Counted from the stretch's first letter, positions 7,504 through 16,473 are shown. The stretch: 31,821 bases of DNA from Maritimibacter sp. (GCA_003520545.1 DOUP01000009.1:1-31821), one strand, 5' to 3'. Notes: a model not told the origin generated them from the sequence alone. Made by a program: numbers and translations.

Positions 7504-10451
7504 CGGCCCACCTCGCGAGCGTTCGGCTCATCGCCGTGATCCCATTCGCCAAAACGGGACAAATGATCATAGGCCCCTTCGTGGCTTTCGCTTCGAAACA
7601 CCACCCGGCGCGCCGTGTATCCGCGCTCACCAGACGCAAATCCGGCAAGAATAGAGACGAATTCGGTTTCGATGTCGTCCAGCCTGTCTGATGTAATCTC
7701 CACCGGCGCAGTCTTTGAACTCGCCCCAAGGCCGATATAGGCGACCTTGGCCGTCTCTGCTTGCGCCACGCCTTCGAACCCACCGTACCGCGCCACGAGC
7801 GCTTCAAGGAGAAGTTGTTTGTCAAATGCGTTCTGTTGTTTCGGGGTGGGGAGCTGACCCGTCTTGTAGTCGTAGATCGCGAGGTAGCCGGTGTTGAGCC
7901 GGTCAATCCGATCCGCCCGTCCATAGAGCGTGACCTTCGGGGATCCAAATTCGGCAGATCCATCCCTTTCGGTGAGGGTCTCCGATGCTTCGGAACGGCG
8001 AACCGCTTCGTCTTCCAGAAAGACATCCAAAGCCCGCTCGAATTTGGCCAGCCATACCAGGCGCGCGGCAGGCCAAGGCGCCTGCTCCTCGAACACCTCG
8101 CGCGCAATCTGAAGCAGCCGCTCTTGCTGTACGTCAATCGTTTCCCCGTCGCCCCTATCCGCGACAAACCGTTCCATCACTTCGTGAATCGCGGTGCCGC
8201 GCTGGGCCGCATCCGGGGATTGGTGGAGCGGATCGAGCGGGCGCAGACGCAAGACCCGTTTTGCATAGATCGCATAGGGATCGCGGATGAGATGCTTGAC
8301 GTCGGTGAACGACAGTTTTTTCGGCTGCGCATCCACGGGAGGGTGCGGCGACGGGCGCAATTCGAGGGGCCTTTTGTGTTCGCGCTCTTTTGGCGCATCG
8401 AGCAACGCGGCTTGCAAGAGCCAGTCTCTCCCACGGTCACGCATCGCTTCGAGTGACGTCTTTCCCGCGTCGGACATGCCGTCCATCAGGTTGGTGATCC
8501 GGTTGATCCAGCGCGACGGCACCGTTTCAGCTTCGTCATCGCGCAGGGACCGGGTCAGCACGACGCTGCCAATTCCAATCGCTTGCTGGAAATCATGCGC
8601 GGACAGTCCGATTTGGCGGTCCGGTAGCAAAAGCCCCGCCTGGTGCCGCATATCCCGGTTCATCCATGGATCGGCGCCGGGGCTTTCGGGCCAGACGCCA
8701 TCGTTCAACCCGGCCAGAATGGCAAGATCGACGCCCTGAACCCGCGCTTCCAACGTGCCCCAGATCTTGATCGTGGGGTGTGGTTCGTTGATGTCTCGGA
8801 CCTCGCCACGATTGAGCACGGCCTCGAACAGATCGCGAAACTCTGTCGCGTTCATGTCACCGCCATGCGGCGCTTCTCGCTCCAATTCCGCTACGATGCG
8901 AAGAGCCTCACGTCCCGGCTCGCGGTCCCAAAGCCCCCCTGAACCCGCCGACCGTGACCCCCCGCAAAGCTGTTCCGTGACCGAGATCGTTTGTTTGACA
9001 TGGTCCATGAGGGCCGTGTCTCCGTCGGCCTTCAAACCGCCCAATAATTCGCCAATCCAATGGCACCACGCCAAACGGTCTTCCTGCTCGCCCGCCCAAG
9101 CGACCAGTTCCTCGGCGTTCGGATAGGGCATCGCGCCACGCAATGCGGTCAGTTCCAGGTCTCGGGTCAGGCGAAGGTGTTCATTCCGCGCTTCGCCCGA
9201 ATGAACGAGCGGGTGCTTTAGAAGCGTCAGAAGATCGACGCTCGTGACCTTTTGCCCGCGAAGCTGCGCAACGTGGCGCAAAAGCCGACCCGGCGCGGAC
9301 AACGGAAGCGGTCGCCCGGCGGAATCGTCTGGAATGATCCCCCACCGATCGAGCGCCGCAGTGACTTGCCGTGTCAGGTTGCGATCCGGGGTGATCAACG
9401 CCGCCTCTCGCCCGGCTTCCGCCGCTTGACGAATGATCAGGGCAATCGCGCTTGCCTCTGCGCGACGGCTCGGGGCTTCGATCAGGGTAAGCGCTTCGGT
9501 TGCTTCTTCGATGCCCATGAACGCGGGAGCCTCCGCCTGCCACTGATCGGTGACCGGTGCCGGCCGCAGGGCCAGTGACACGAAGGCATTCCGGCGCGGA
9601 GCCGGAGGTGCGGTGTCGTGCCAAAGTGCGATCCGTGTGCGGTCGATCTCCAGGGACTGCATCAGGCTGCGGTAACGATACTGGGGATGATCGGACGCCG
9701 TGAGCGGGATCTTCATCTTGTCCCAAACCGCCTGGGGCAAGTCGAAATCAAATCCGGGCAGGATCACCGCCCCTTGTGGGAGCTTCGCCACCATTTCCAT
9801 GAATAGCCGCGTCGCCCCACGCGATCCTGTCGATCCGGCGACGATAATCGGATCTTCGGGCGGCTCTTTCTGCCAAAGCGTTACCAGGCGCTCGATGACA
9901 CGGCGCTGCCGGGCTTCCAGGTCGGGCTCCACGCCATTTTTGTCCCCGAAGAATTGTTCGACCAACTGCACGAAGGCGAGGCTGCGGGACCAGTGCTCGG
10001 AATGATGCGACACGTCGAGTTCATGCAACTTCTGCGGCGACACCCCTTCCCCCTGCATCTCGTCCATCAGGTTGGCGAGACTATCGGCCAGCGGATAGAT
10101 CGAGGCGCGCGGGGCGAGAGAGGGGTCTTGTTCCAGGAGTTTCGCAATAAGGGTTGAGAGCTCCAACCGCCGACGGAGCGGCGAAATCGCAGGCGGCAAA
10201 TCGGCCATCGCGGCGTCTTGGCCGAGTTCTGTCACCAGCCGAATACGTGGCAATAATCCTGCGGAACCCTCGTCGAAGAGGTCCAACATGCGTCGGCGCA
10301 TCCGTGTTGTGTTTACGAATACGGTGACTCGCGCCATTGCTTCCGGTGGCGCCCCGGCCATCCTGGCCCGAAGACCTTCGACGACAGTCCTGGGAAAATC
10401 GACACCCGGATCCTGGGCGAAAATGCGTGGGGTATCGCTTGGCTCAAACAT
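7500..10451 (-). CDS. addB: Double-strand break repair protein AddB
   Basis: A 983-residue partner of AddA, with an inactivated-helicase-like body and a second RecB-type nuclease near the C-terminus. I place the start at the ATG at 10451 (MFEPSDTPRIFAQ), which overlaps the murU stop by 8 bp; the frame is open for another 366 bp upstream, but that stretch is the shadow of murU. The helicase-like part shows VTVFVNTTRMRRR, where a Walker A would sit in AddA, then IIVAGSTGSRGATRLFM and, further on, LAILAGLNDGVWPES. The nuclease shows RGTAIHEVMERF, LYGRADRIDRL and IYDYKTGQLP. I do not see the cysteine set that holds the iron-sulfur cluster in Bacillus AddB, as expected for the alphaproteobacterial type. 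Confidence 0.95.
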   Translation of the reverse strand: MFEPSDTPRIFAQDPGVDFPRTVVEGLRARMAGAPPEAMARVTVFVNTTRMRRRMLDLFDEGSAGLLPRIRLVTELGQDAAMADLPPAISPLRRRLELSTLIAKLLEQDPSLAPRASIYPLADSLANLMDEMQGEGVSPQKLHELDVSHHSEHWSRSLAFVQLVEQFFGDKNGVEPDLEARQRRVIERLVTLWQKEPPEDPIIVAGSTGSRGATRLFMEMVAKLPQGAVILPGFDFDLPQAVWDKMKIPLTASDHPQYRYRSLMQSLEIDRTRIALWHDTAPPAPRRNAFVSLALRPAPVTDQWQAEAPAFMGIEEATEALTLIEAPSRRAEASAIALIIRQAAEAGREAALITPDRNLTRQVTAALDRWGIIPDDSAGRPLPLSAPGRLLRHVAQLRGQKVTSVDLLTLLKHPLVHSGEARNEHLRLTRDLELTALRGAMPYPNAEELVAWAGEQEDRLAWCHWIGELLGGLKADGDTALMDHVKQTISVTEQLCGGSRSAGSGGLWDREPGREALRIVAELEREAPHGGDMNATEFRDLFEAVLNRGEVRDINEPHPTIKIWGTLEARVQGVDLAILAGLNDGVWPESPGADPWMNRDMRHQAGLLLPDRQIGLSAHDFQQAIGIGSVVLTRSLRDDEAETVPSRWINRITNLMDGMSDAGKTSLEAMRDRGRDWLLQAALLDAPKEREHKRPLELRPSPHPPVDAQPKKLSFTDVKHLIRDPYAIYAKRVLRLRPLDPLHQSPDAAQRGTAIHEVMERFVADRGDGETIDVQQERLLQIAREVFEEQAPWPAARLVWLAKFERALDVFLEDEAVRRSEASETLTERDGSAEFGSPKVTLYGRADRIDRLNTGYLAIYDYKTGQLPTPKQQNAFDKQLLLEALVARYGGFEGVAQAETAKVAYIGLGASSKTAPVEITSDRLDDIETEFVSILAGFASGERGYTARRVVFRSESHEGAYDHLSRFGEWDHGDEPNAREVGR

Positions 10452-11139
10452 CGGGCTCAGACTGGAGCAGGGCTTCGGCGTCCGCAATACCTTCGGGTCG
10501 ACCAACATCGCACCAGCCACCGTCGTGCGATGTCCCGAACAGGCGGCCTTCGGCAAGCATTTGGTCCCAAAGCAGGTTGAGCGAAAAGGTCTCCTCCGCG
10601 ATTGAGGCGAGAGCGTCGGTCTTGATGATCTGCGCGCCCGAGTAGACGTGTCCCGGCCCTCGTTCCAGCCCTCCGTCTGGCCCGAGAATGAAGTCGCCGT
10701 CACCTGTATGCCCGACTGCCTGTTCTTTGGTGAGAAGTAAGAGGAGGGCGTCCATCCTGTCCGGATCCCAGCTATGTGAAAGCTCGCCCAATGGATTGGC
10801 GCCGGTCCATACGGCATCGGAGTTCATCGTGAAAACCGGTCCCGGACCAAGGAGGTGACCGGCTTGCTTTAAACCACCGCCTGTTTCCAGGATAACATCG
10901 GCCTCCAGCGAGAGAGCAACCCCTTTCGGGGCGAGATGCGCCGCGAGTTGCTCGGCCCGGTAATGGAGATTGGCCACCACGGTCTCGAGACCCGCATCGA
11001 AAACCACGTCCAGGGCGCGGTCGATCAGAGGACGGCCCGCCACCTCGATCAAGGGCTTGGGTCGGTCCTTGGTGAGATCACCCATCCGCGTGCCGAAGCC
11101 GGCTGCAAAGATCATCACGGCATCGGGGCGGTTACGCAT
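10444..11139 (-). CDS. murU: N-acetylmuramate-1-phosphate uridylyltransferase (MurU-like)
   Basis: A 231-residue nucleotidyltransferase. MurU joins UTP to MurNAc-alpha-1-phosphate to give UDP-MurNAc, so that recycled muramic acid enters peptidoglycan synthesis without the fosfomycin-sensitive MurA step. The signature AAGFGTRMGDLTKDRPKPL sits at 12-30, with the nucleotide-binding loop and Lys28. The metal-binding Asp is in FTMNSDAVW, and GGWCDVGRPEG near the C-terminus is typical. Its start overlaps the end of the amgK-like kinase by 25 bp, which strongly supports the pathway assignment over a generic mannose-1-phosphate guanylyltransferase. Activity is inferred from the family and its neighbour. 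Confidence 0.85.
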   Translation of the reverse strand: MRNRPDAVMIFAAGFGTRMGDLTKDRPKPLIEVAGRPLIDRALDVVFDAGLETVVANLHYRAEQLAAHLAPKGVALSLEADVILETGGGLKQAGHLLGPGPVFTMNSDAVWTGANPLGELSHSWDPDRMDALLLLLTKEQAVGHTGDGDFILGPDGGLERGPGHVYSGAQIIKTDALASIAEETFSLNLLWDQMLAEGRLFGTSHDGGWCDVGRPEGIADAEALLQSEPDV

Positions 11140-12140
11140 AGGTCTTTCAATCGGTTGAGGCGAGCCGGGGTCGGCTCGGGCAAATGGGTGGAGACCGCGT
11201 CGCGCAGCAACGTCAGGTCTGGATGAGCGAGGTCATGCATCAGGTTGGACCAGACAGCGGGAATGATGTCGACATAGCGCGGCTTTCCGAAATGCATCGA
11301 GAGCCGCGCAAAAACGCCAAGGATTCGGAGGTTGCGCTGGGCGGACACGGTGGCACAGGCTTTGGTGAACGAGCCCACGTCCAGAGTCTGCACTTGCGCG
11401 TAGTGTTCGATCATCGCCTGGCGGGTCTCTGGCTGAACCATGCGACGCACGTCGTGCGCCAGTGACATGAGGTCGTAGGCGGGATGACCCATGCCTGCGT
11501 CCTGGAAATCAAGCAGACCGACCTTTGCGGCCTGGGGCGCGCGTTCGGGCAACCATAGCAGGTTCTCGGCATGGAAATCGCGAAGCACGAGAACAGGGTT
11601 CCATTCTGGAAGCATCGCGAAGGCATTGCGCAGTGCCTGCGCGATCGCCTCTTTCCCTGTGTCGGTGCCGTCGATCCCGCAACCCATCGCATACCAGTCG
11701 CTCGACAGCCCGGCGACTGCGGTCATCGTTTCCACGCCGTAATCGGGGGCGTTGGGGGGTGGGTCTGCGCGATGCAGAGCAATCAGCGTATCGGTCGCGG
11801 CGACGTAAAGCTCCCGTTCGAGGTCGGGTGCCGCCGCTGTGACCGAAGAGAAAAGGTCATCGCCGAGGTCTTCGATCAAGAGAAGACCGTTTTTGGCATC
11901 GCGAGCGAAGATCACGGGTGCTGAAAGCCCGATCCCGATCAAGTATTCGGCTATCTGAACAAAGGGTCGAACGTCCTCGCCTTTTTCGGGCGGCGCATCC
12001 ATCAAGACCGCGTGTCTTCCGCCCAGGAGAAGCCTCTCGTATCGCCGATTGGACGCGTCGCCCGCCAAGGGAGTGCGCTTGGCCAAGCCCCAGCCTGCGT
12101 CGCTCAGGAAATCCATGATCCGTTCCGCGCGGTCAGTCAT
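11115..12140 (-). CDS. amgK: Anomeric MurNAc/GlcNAc kinase (AmgK-like)
   Basis: A 341-residue protein of the aminoglycoside-phosphotransferase fold. AmgK phosphorylates the anomeric carbon of MurNAc and GlcNAc in cell-wall recycling, feeding MurU. The catalytic loop VLRDFHAENLLW carries Asp188 and Asn193, and the metal-binding motif is LLDFQDAGMGHPAYDL (Asp211 and Asp214). The start MTDRAERIMDFL overlaps the tsaE stop by 8 bp (12133-12140), and the end overlaps murU. The fold is often auto-annotated as aminoglycoside phosphotransferase, but the linkage with murU and tsaE argues against a resistance gene. Substrate is inferred. Confidence 0.85.
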   Translation of the reverse strand: MTDRAERIMDFLSDAGWGLAKRTPLAGDASNRRYERLLLGGRHAVLMDAPPEKGEDVRPFVQIAEYLIGIGLSAPVIFARDAKNGLLLIEDLGDDLFSSVTAAAPDLERELYVAATDTLIALHRADPPPNAPDYGVETMTAVAGLSSDWYAMGCGIDGTDTGKEAIAQALRNAFAMLPEWNPVLVLRDFHAENLLWLPERAPQAAKVGLLDFQDAGMGHPAYDLMSLAHDVRRMVQPETRQAMIEHYAQVQTLDVGSFTKACATVSAQRNLRILGVFARLSMHFGKPRYVDIIPAVWSNLMHDLAHPDLTLLRDAVSTHLPEPTPARLNRLKDLCVTAPMP

Positions 12141-12633
12141 CCAGAAGTCCTTCCAGTACCTCGGTCCAGCGCGGATCGCTCCAGCTAGCGTTCAGCCGGC
12201 GCAAGTCCGGATTTGTGTCGTCCGGGTTTGTCGAGAAGTCCAACGATAGCGCGCCCTCAGGGCGCAAGTCACCCAACCGATCCGGCCACTCGACAAGACA
12301 GATGCTGCTCTCGAAGGCGTCAATCAGGCCGAGCTCTTCGATCTCGTCGGGATGGGTCAGACGGTAGAGATCGGCGTGCCAAATCTCGGCCGATCCCGTG
12401 TCATAGGTCTGAACCAGGGTGAATGTCGGCGAGGGGACGTCTTCGACGGGAGCGTTGTCCATGAGGAGGCGCGCCTGGATCAGATGTCTTGCGAAGTGGG
12501 TCTTGCCCGCGCCGATCGGACCGGAGAGCAGGATCACGTCACCGGCGGTCAGTCGACCTGCCAGTTCAGCGGCGAGAGCCGCTGTCATTTCAGGACTCGC
12601 CAGGTTCTTTGTTTGGGTTTTTTCGCCGCTCAT
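12133..12633 (-). CDS. tsaE: tRNA t6A biosynthesis ATPase TsaE
   Basis: A small P-loop ATPase of about 166 residues that works with TsaB-TsaD to make N6-threonylcarbamoyladenosine at position 37 of ANN-decoding tRNAs. The Walker A GPIGAGKT is at 38-45, SPTFTLVQTY is the switch-like strand, HADLYRL is the family motif, and LVEWPDRL carries the conserved Glu-Trp. I start at the ATG at 12633 (MSGEKTQ); a GTG two codons upstream is also possible and neither has a clear ribosome site. It follows the PAS protein by 42 bp and overlaps amgK. The partner tsaD is at 26877-27968. Confidence 0.93.
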   Translation of the reverse strand: MSGEKTQTKNLASPEMTAALAAELAGRLTAGDVILLSGPIGAGKTHFARHLIQARLLMDNAPVEDVPSPTFTLVQTYDTGSAEIWHADLYRLTHPDEIEELGLIDAFESSICLVEWPDRLGDLRPEGALSLDFSTNPDDTNPDLRRLNASWSDPRWTEVLEGLLDD

Positions 12634-12675
12634 AGGCACGTTGTAGCGCCCGAGCCGAGCGGGACAAGTGTTGCC

Positions 12676-14292
12676 TCAGCCGGACTTCTCCAGCAGCGCC
12701 AACTCCGTGCCCGCCTCGGACACTGAAACAGCTGGTTCATCGGGCTCGATTGCAGCCGCAAGTTCGGCTGTCACAACTGTAAATTCGACCATCGTGAAGC
12801 CGTTCGAAAGCGGGACCAGGCGCAGTTGAACAGGTCGACCATCATTCAATGAAATGCGAAATGACTGTGGGTCCCGTTTGCTCGCATGGCCGACAAAGGA
12901 ACGGACTTCATCCCAGACGATGCTCGGCGCCGTCGTTTCCTGCCAGCGTTTGATCGCATCGACAAGCGAGATTTCCGTTACCGGTTCCGTGGGGTCGTAT
13001 CCCCACAGAGCGCCATAGGCGCTGTTGGAAAGGGTCAACACTCCAGCGGTGGAGAACACAGCGAGTCCGCATGGAACTGCGTCCAAGGCTGCATGTCCGG
13101 TCTCGATTTCGGCGCGAAAGCGGCGCGCGTGGGACACTTCCGTCGAAATGTCTTCGAAAAGGAACGCGACCGCACCGTCCGGATGGGGACGTCCCGTTAC
13201 CCTGTAGGTCTGCCCGGTCGGCAGGGTCCAGTTCTCCTCATACGTCCCGTTCCGGGCCCGCGTGACAAGATCGGCAACGCGTTGGCGCCAGGATTTGTAA
13301 TCCTTGGGTTCTGGCATCATCTGCAATTCCCGCAGACGGTCCAGGAACGAAGCCAACGCAGGTTTTGCGCAAAGAAAATCGACGGGGAGCGTTGTAAGAT
13401 CCAGAAGCGCCGGGTTGAACATGGCCAATTCGCGTTCGCGGTTGAAAATCGCAAGCCCGACGGGAAGTGACGCGAATGTTTTTGAAAGGGTCGTCACGAA
13501 CTCGCTGAGGGATGTTTCCGCTTTGACGAGATCATCGACGGGTGTGGCGGTGCAGAATAAACTGCTGTCGATGTTCTGTCGTTTCACCTCGAACCATAAC
13601 CGGTGGTCGGAGCCCGAGGGCGCAATGACAGCACGGGAGGATGTGCGGGACGTCTCTTGTTCCGCGTCGATTTCGAAGACATTGCGCGGGGGCCATGTCT
13701 TGGGGTCCGTGCGTTCGTCGCCTTCCAATGTATCCGCCAGGTCAAGATAGGCCCTGTTACACCAATAAATGGTCCCGTCATCAGTTTGTTGCCACGCCGG
13801 GTGGGGCGACAGATCAGTCGCGTTTCGCAGCGTTTCCAATTCACGCGCCATCGCGGCAAGGGCGTGTTGGTCCGGTGTTTGCAAGTGATCCAGCGCACCG
13901 GTCGTGCTGATCGTGATGCGGGCAACACCATCGTGCCATTCGGCGTGCAAACAGCTGGTGCCATCCTTTGACATGCGATCCATCTCGCCGTGTGCGGCTA
14001 GATCCGAAATCCAATCGTTCAAGTTTGGAAACCGAGGCTCCAGAATGAAGACGAGCCGGGACCATGCGGTTCCGCGCTTTGGTCCGGTGGACAGAAGCTC
14101 ATGTGCCGAAGGGGTGGCGTCGCGCAGGGTTTCGTCATCGAACAGGTAGGTAATGGCCCCCCGTTCAAGCTCGGTGACCCTGCGCAGCGCGCTGACACGA
14201 CGTGCATCCAAATGCCCAAGCGCCAACAAGATCGCGAAGGCGATCAGGAAAGCAGTGAACACAAGTGCGAGTGCTAGGAGTAGTGTCATCAT
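12676..14292 (-). CDS. Membrane-anchored multi-PAS protein without a kinase domain
   Basis: A 538-residue protein with one N-terminal transmembrane segment (about 3-26) followed by PAS domains, roughly 152-252, 262-385 and 397-510, and possibly a degenerate one at 45-130. The short linkers between them look helical. The C-terminus is an acidic tail (ending EAGTELALLEKSG); I see no H-box, HATPase, GGDEF, EAL or methyl-accepting domain, so there is no output module. It lies 66 bp downstream of regB in the same direction and 42 bp before tsaE. Related PAS-only proteins occur here in other Rhodobacterales. A plausible role is a sensory or scaffold partner for a kinase such as RegB, but that is only inference from position. 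Confidence 0.75.
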   Translation of the reverse strand: MMTLLLALALVFTAFLIAFAILLALGHLDARRVSALRRVTELERGAITYLFDDETLRDATPSAHELLSTGPKRGTAWSRLVFILEPRFPNLNDWISDLAAHGEMDRMSKDGTSCLHAEWHDGVARITISTTGALDHLQTPDQHALAAMARELETLRNATDLSPHPAWQQTDDGTIYWCNRAYLDLADTLEGDERTDPKTWPPRNVFEIDAEQETSRTSSRAVIAPSGSDHRLWFEVKRQNIDSSLFCTATPVDDLVKAETSLSEFVTTLSKTFASLPVGLAIFNRERELAMFNPALLDLTTLPVDFLCAKPALASFLDRLRELQMMPEPKDYKSWRQRVADLVTRARNGTYEENWTLPTGQTYRVTGRPHPDGAVAFLFEDISTEVSHARRFRAEIETGHAALDAVPCGLAVFSTAGVLTLSNSAYGALWGYDPTEPVTEISLVDAIKRWQETTAPSIVWDEVRSFVGHASKRDPQSFRISLNDGRPVQLRLVPLSNGFTMVEFTVVTAELAAAIEPDEPAVSVSEAGTELALLEKSG

Positions 14293-14326
14293 GGTTGGTT
14301 CGACCTCGTCAGCGCCCCAACCATAG

Positions 14327-14354
14327 ACCTTTGAAGGTTAACAGAGCTTTAACC
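14327..14354. repeat. Paired dyads in the regB-PAS gene gap
   Basis: ACCTT-TG-AAGGT (14327-14338) overlaps GGTTAA-N7-TTAACC (14336-14354), both exact. They occupy the 66-bp gap between regB and the PAS gene and could be an operator, or an intercistronic mRNA hairpin that adjusts the ratio of the two products. Confidence 0.4.
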
Positions 14355-14358
14355 CTGC

Positions 14359-15744
14359 TCAGTGCTCGGCAAACCTCGTGTTTTCGCCCAATGCTGGCAG
14401 ACGTTCTTCCGCCTCGATCCCGCCGCTTACACCGCGTGGCCATGTCACTTGGATTATGGCTCCCCCGCGTGTTCCGGGGTGCGGCTTGCCGGTAAAAGGC
14501 TCCGACCCGTTGGCGAAGGTCAGGCTCGCACCCGTCCGTTCCAAAAGGGTCTTCGCGATGAACAACCCCAATCCCATACCTTCGTATTCGGACCTCTGAT
14601 CGTCAGGTGTCGGGCGCCGCCGCCGGATAAACGGATCACCGATCCGCCCGATCATGTGGGGCGGATATCCTGTGCCGTCATCCACGACCTTCACGGCAAT
14701 CCGGCTGTCGTCCCAATCCAACTCGACCCAGACGGTTGTCGCGGCGAAGTCCACCGCGTTCTGGACCAGGTTTCGCAGTCCGTGGATCACTTCGGGCCGG
14801 CGTACAACGGTTGGTGGCGGTCCCTCTTCGGCGTCGATGATGATTTCTTTGCCGCGATCTCGATGTGGCAAAGCGGCTTCTTCGAGAACCGCCGTAAGCG
14901 GGGCCTGATGGAGGTGAAGATCGTCCTTTCCGGCCCGTCCCATGTCGCGAAGAATGTCGCGGCATCGGTCTGCCTGATCCCGGATCAGCACGGCATCTTC
15001 GTGAAGGTCGGTGCCTTCCTCCAGCTCGCTCGCCATTTCGGAGGAGACCAGTTTGATGGTCGCAAGCGGCGTGCCCAGTTCATGCGCTGCCGCAGCCACA
15101 ACGCCTCCGAGGTCTGTCAGTTTCTGCTCGCGCGCCAATGCCATCTGCGCCGCGACGAGTGCTTGGCTCATGCTTTGCGTTTCAGATGAAATCCTGCGGG
15201 TATAGGCGGCGATAAACCCGATGGCGACGACAATGGCGACCCACTCGCCGAACACGAAGACCTCCGGCAGACGTAATTCGGTTCCGTCCTTGGTGATCAG
15301 CGGTACGTGGAAGTCGGCGGCGAGTGTCGTCAGGGCAATCGCGACAGCCCCGGCGAGCAATGCGGACCGAAGCGACAGAGCGGTTGCCGCAACCGTGACC
15401 GGCGCCGCGATGAGCACGGCGAAGGGGTTGTTCAGCCCGCCGGTCAGAATGATCAGGATGCCCAACTGCGTTGTGTCGAAAAGAAGCATGGTGATCGCCT
15501 CTGTCTCATCCAGGCGCTTGTTCTCGGGATAAATGAAGTGAAACACGATGTTCACGATGATCGAGAGGCCTACGACGGCGGCGCAGAACCCAAGTTCTAT
15601 CGAGAGATCGAACACCCGGTCGGCAATTCCGATTGCCGCAATTTGTCCGGCGATGGCCACCCACCGCAGTGTGGTGAGCGTTTGCAGCCGGATCCAGCTT
15701 CGATGCGCGTTCTCGTCGAACAGCGCTGCGCCTGTGTGGGCCAT
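14359..15744 (-). CDS. regB: Redox-sensing sensor histidine kinase RegB/PrrB
   Basis: A 461-residue membrane histidine kinase that reports aerobic respiratory state, through quinone and a cysteine switch, to RegA. The N-terminal half (about 25-180) is hydrophobic with about six membrane segments. The proposed ubiquinone-contact motif GGLNNPF is at 102-108. The H-box AAAAHELGTPLATIKL places the phospho-acceptor at His221. The redox cysteine is Cys261 in QADRCRDILRDMG, matching the Cys265 region of R. capsulatus RegB. The N-box HGLRNLVQNAVDFA is at 321-334, and G-boxes VVDDGTGYP and GMGLGLFIAKTLLERTGA follow. All functional residues are present. It is divergent from senC-regA, the standard arrangement. 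Confidence 0.96.
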   Translation of the reverse strand: MAHTGAALFDENAHRSWIRLQTLTTLRWVAIAGQIAAIGIADRVFDLSIELGFCAAVVGLSIIVNIVFHFIYPENKRLDETEAITMLLFDTTQLGILIILTGGLNNPFAVLIAAPVTVAATALSLRSALLAGAVAIALTTLAADFHVPLITKDGTELRLPEVFVFGEWVAIVVAIGFIAAYTRRISSETQSMSQALVAAQMALAREQKLTDLGGVVAAAAHELGTPLATIKLVSSEMASELEEGTDLHEDAVLIRDQADRCRDILRDMGRAGKDDLHLHQAPLTAVLEEAALPHRDRGKEIIIDAEEGPPPTVVRRPEVIHGLRNLVQNAVDFAATTVWVELDWDDSRIAVKVVDDGTGYPPHMIGRIGDPFIRRRRPTPDDQRSEYEGMGLGLFIAKTLLERTGASLTFANGSEPFTGKPHPGTRGGAIIQVTWPRGVSGGIEAEERLPALGENTRFAEH

Positions 15745-15800
15745 AGTCTCACCTTCGTGACAGGGTGTGGCAAAGTCTCCCCTTGTTAGACGGCGTTGAA

Positions 15801-15819
15801 TGGCCGATCAATGCGGCCA
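15801..15819. promoter_or_regulatory. Inverted repeat in the regB/senC divergent promoter region
   Basis: TGGCCG-N7-CGGCCA, an exact 6-bp dyad in the 93-bp gap between the divergent regB and senC starts, 19 bp before the senC ATG. The half-site resembles the GCGGC half-sites reported for RegA binding, so it may be an autoregulatory operator; the match is loose. Confidence 0.35.
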
Positions 15820-15837
15820 AATTTCATGAGGTGAGAC

Positions 15838-16473
15838 ATGGACCGTACCGTTGCAATCATTGGGGTCGCCGTTTTGGCCGCTGTCGTGGGTGGCGGCGCG
15901 TTTTGGGTCAGCCAGCAGGGTGACGAAGATCAATTCGCGCAATGCCGCGCAAGCACGGTGGCCTCTGGGTCCAGCGCGATCGGCGGTCCTTTCGAGTTGG
16001 TCAACGAAAATGGCGAGACGGTGACCAATGAGGACGTCTTCACGAAGCCCACGCTGCTCTACTTCGGCTATACCTTCTGCCCTGACGTTTGCCCGCTGGA
16101 CAACACCCGTAACGCCGAGGCGCTCGATCTGATCCAGGAGGATGGATATGACGCGCAGATGGCGTTCATCTCGATCGACCCGGAGCGGGATACGCCCGAG
16201 CAGGTGAAGGATTTCACCTCTTATATTCATGACGATATGCTGGGTCTGACCGGGACTCCGAGGCAGGTGAAAGCGGCGTCGCAGGCGTATCGCACCTACT
16301 ACAAGAAAGAAGAGGACGGCGATCCGGAATATTACCTCGTCGACCACTCCACCTTCACCTACCTGGTGCTTCCGGAGATTGGGTTCGTCGAGTTCTTCAA
16401 GCGGGACGACACGCCGCAGCAAATCCGCGAAACGACGGAATGCTACATAAATGCCATGGGGACCGGGAGTTGA
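15838..16473 (+). CDS. senC: SCO1/SenC-family copper chaperone (PrrC)
   Basis: A 211-residue membrane-anchored thioredoxin-fold protein that delivers copper to the Cu-A or Cu-B centre during cytochrome oxidase assembly and affects RegB signalling in Rhodobacter. One N-terminal membrane segment (about 5-24) anchors the periplasmic domain. The copper ligands are all present: Cys81 and Cys85 in YTFCPDVCP, and His170 in LVDHSTFTY. The start at 15838 has GAGGTGAG upstream. It is the first gene of the senC-regA pair and divergent from regB. Two further cysteines (36 and near the C-terminus, TECYIN) could form an accessory disulfide. Confidence 0.95.
   Translation: MDRTVAIIGVAVLAAVVGGGAFWVSQQGDEDQFAQCRASTVASGSSAIGGPFELVNENGETVTNEDVFTKPTLLYFGYTFCPDVCPLDNTRNAEALDLIQEDGYDAQMAFISIDPERDTPEQVKDFTSYIHDDMLGLTGTPRQVKAASQAYRTYYKKEEDGDPEYYLVDHSTFTYLVLPEIGFVEFFKRDDTPQQIRETTECYINAMGTGS

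Noticed and set aside
10452..10817. N-terminal extension of AddB
   Set aside because: The open frame upstream of 10451 lies inside murU in another frame, and AddB proteins begin close to the MFEPSDTPRIF segment.
11115..12140. Aminoglycoside resistance phosphotransferase
   Set aside because: The fold is shared, but the 25-bp overlap with murU and linkage to tsaE fit the AmgK cell-wall recycling kinase.
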